DNA of 5,643 bases, taken from NCBI GenBank assembly GCA_023417285.1, contig JAEZFR010000269.1, positions 1 to 5,643 on the forward strand, read 5' to 3'. Positions 4,765 through 5,643 of this stretch are shown here, piece after piece. The position numbers and the translations under genes are program-made. The first letter of the stretch is position 1. Every line of letters begins with the position of its first letter. Source of the DNA: Bacillota bacterium. GTDB lineage: Bacteria > Bacillota > Clostridia > Acetivibrionales > DSM-1351. The notes beneath the pieces were generated by a model. The model was given only the letters and a program-made list of their open reading frames with translations. It made no database searches and was not told the DNA's origin.

Positions 4765-5643
4765 TTATTTCTTATTTAATTCTTGGACAGCTCTCGAATA
4801 CTGAGTATCAATTTTTAATATTAATGTATTTAGTTTGTTATTCAGCAACTGTTGAGAGGTAATATCTAGTTTGCCTGTAATATTAATCTTACTCTCTTTT
4901 TGGAATTTTTTAATAGCCTCTACTGTCTTACTATCCAGTTTTATGTCCGGATTATCCACGCTATAACCTAATAGCTTTAAAATAGCTTCTGCATTTAAAA
5001 CATCTATGCTTTCAGCATTTAGTGCAAGCGGTTTGGACGCTGTCAGCTGTTCTATGCTATTTACGTCTATTGTCTCTATCTTGTAATTATCTACCTTTAT
5101 GTTTGGTTCAATGCCCTTTAAATCAATAGACTGTCCATTTGGAGTATAGTACATTCCTGTGGTAAGCTTTATCCATCCACCAATATTGGAGAAGTGTCCA
5201 TTTACATATGGATCTATAGACAGCTTTCCATCAATATTATATTTATTAAAGGCTTCATCTGTAATAATAGGAGTAAAGGTTTGAACCTTTGATTTACCAA
5301 AGGTCTTTGTCCCAATGACTACTCCTGCCTTTGTGTCCTTTATAGCCCCGGTAAGTATTTCGGAAGCGCTAGCACTGTTTTGATTTACCAGTACTGCCAC
5401 CTTATATTTTAATTTTTCCAGGCTAGAGGTGTATGTTGTATCTTTCTGGGAAGGGTCCTTGAATTTAAGAGTAGTAATAACACCCTTTGGTACAAAGTTT
5501 TGGGCTACCGATACAGCTGCATCTACCAGCCCTCCACCATTGTTTCTCAAATCAAGTACAACCTTTGTAATCTTTTTTTTGTCAAATGAACTGAGTGCTT
5601 CATTTACTCCCATTGATGTTGTTTCGGTGAAGCTATCTATCCT
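4765..5643 (-). CDS. S41 carboxyl-terminal processing protease with peptidoglycan-binding domain (3' part only)
   Basis: The frame is open at the window edge, and 292 C-terminal residues are visible. An internal ATG at 5613 is not the real start: the ten upstream codons (RIDSFTETTS) already belong to the S41 fold. Residues numbered from the edge: RIDSF then VVLDLRNNGGG (28-38); NQNSASASEI (87-96) holding the likely nucleophile Ser92; GTKTFGKSKVQ (111-121) with the likely general base Lys117. The 25-residue Ser-Lys spacing equals that of B. subtilis CtpB. YYTPNGQSIDLKGIEPNI (165-182) ends the protease fold. Residues about 212-270 look like a peptidoglycan-binding domain (LLGYS, then KTVEAIKKFQKE and GKLD). 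The N-terminal signal or anchor and PDZ domain expected in the family lie outside the window. It probably trims exported proteins at the cell wall; its target is unknown. I see no terminator before pyrG. Confidence 0.93.
   Translation of the reverse strand, partial: RIDSFTETTSMGVNEALSSFDKKKITKVVLDLRNNGGGLVDAAVSVAQNFVPKGVITTLKFKDPSQKDTTYTSSLEKLKYKVAVLVNQNSASASEILTGAIKDTKAGVVIGTKTFGKSKVQTFTPIITDEAFNKYNIDGKLSIDPYVNGHFSNIGGWIKLTTGMYYTPNGQSIDLKGIEPNIKVDNYKIETIDVNSIEQLTASKPLALNAESIDVLNAEAILKLLGYSVDNPDIKLDSKTVEAIKKFQKESKINITGKLDITSQQLLNNKLNTLILKIDTQYSRAVQELNKK

Overview
The window reads as low-GC, spore-forming Firmicute chromosome, most likely a clostridium. This rests on a clear SpoIIR sporulation gene with a sigma-F-like promoter, AGGAGG-type ribosome binding sites, AT-rich spacers, U-tailed terminators, and a secreted stalk-domain protein of a kind common in clostridia. 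The cellulolytic Ruminiclostridium group would fit, but I cannot confirm a species.

All five genes lie on the minus strand, so transcription runs from high to low coordinates. In that order they are: the 3' end of an S41 carboxyl-terminal processing protease with a C-terminal peptidoglycan-binding domain (4765-5643, cut by the window); pyrG, CTP synthase (3039-4640); spoIIR (2049-2765); a multi-membrane-span acyltransferase-3 family protein (766-1824); and the 5' end of a secreted protein with a copper-amine-oxidase-like stalk domain and a probable beta-helix beginning (1-457, cut by the window).

The genes look like separate transcription units rather than an operon. pyrG, spoIIR and the acyltransferase each have a recognisable promoter and are followed by a strong intrinsic terminator. 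The pyrG promoter is TTGACC-17-TAAAAT. The spoIIR promoter matches sigma-F. The acyltransferase promoter is TTGAAA-16-TATAAT with an extended -10. I see no terminator between the protease and pyrG, so some read-through there is possible. The genes have unrelated jobs: envelope proteolysis, nucleotide synthesis, forespore-to-mother-cell signalling, envelope or polysaccharide acylation, and a surface or secreted protein. Envelope and sporulation functions predominate.

The least explained structure is a run of five 25-bp tandem repeats (611-733) between the acyltransferase stop codon and its terminator. Its core units contain an imperfect 8-2-8 dyad. Otherwise the window looks like ordinary core chromosome: no mobile element, CRISPR array, tRNA or rRNA is visible.
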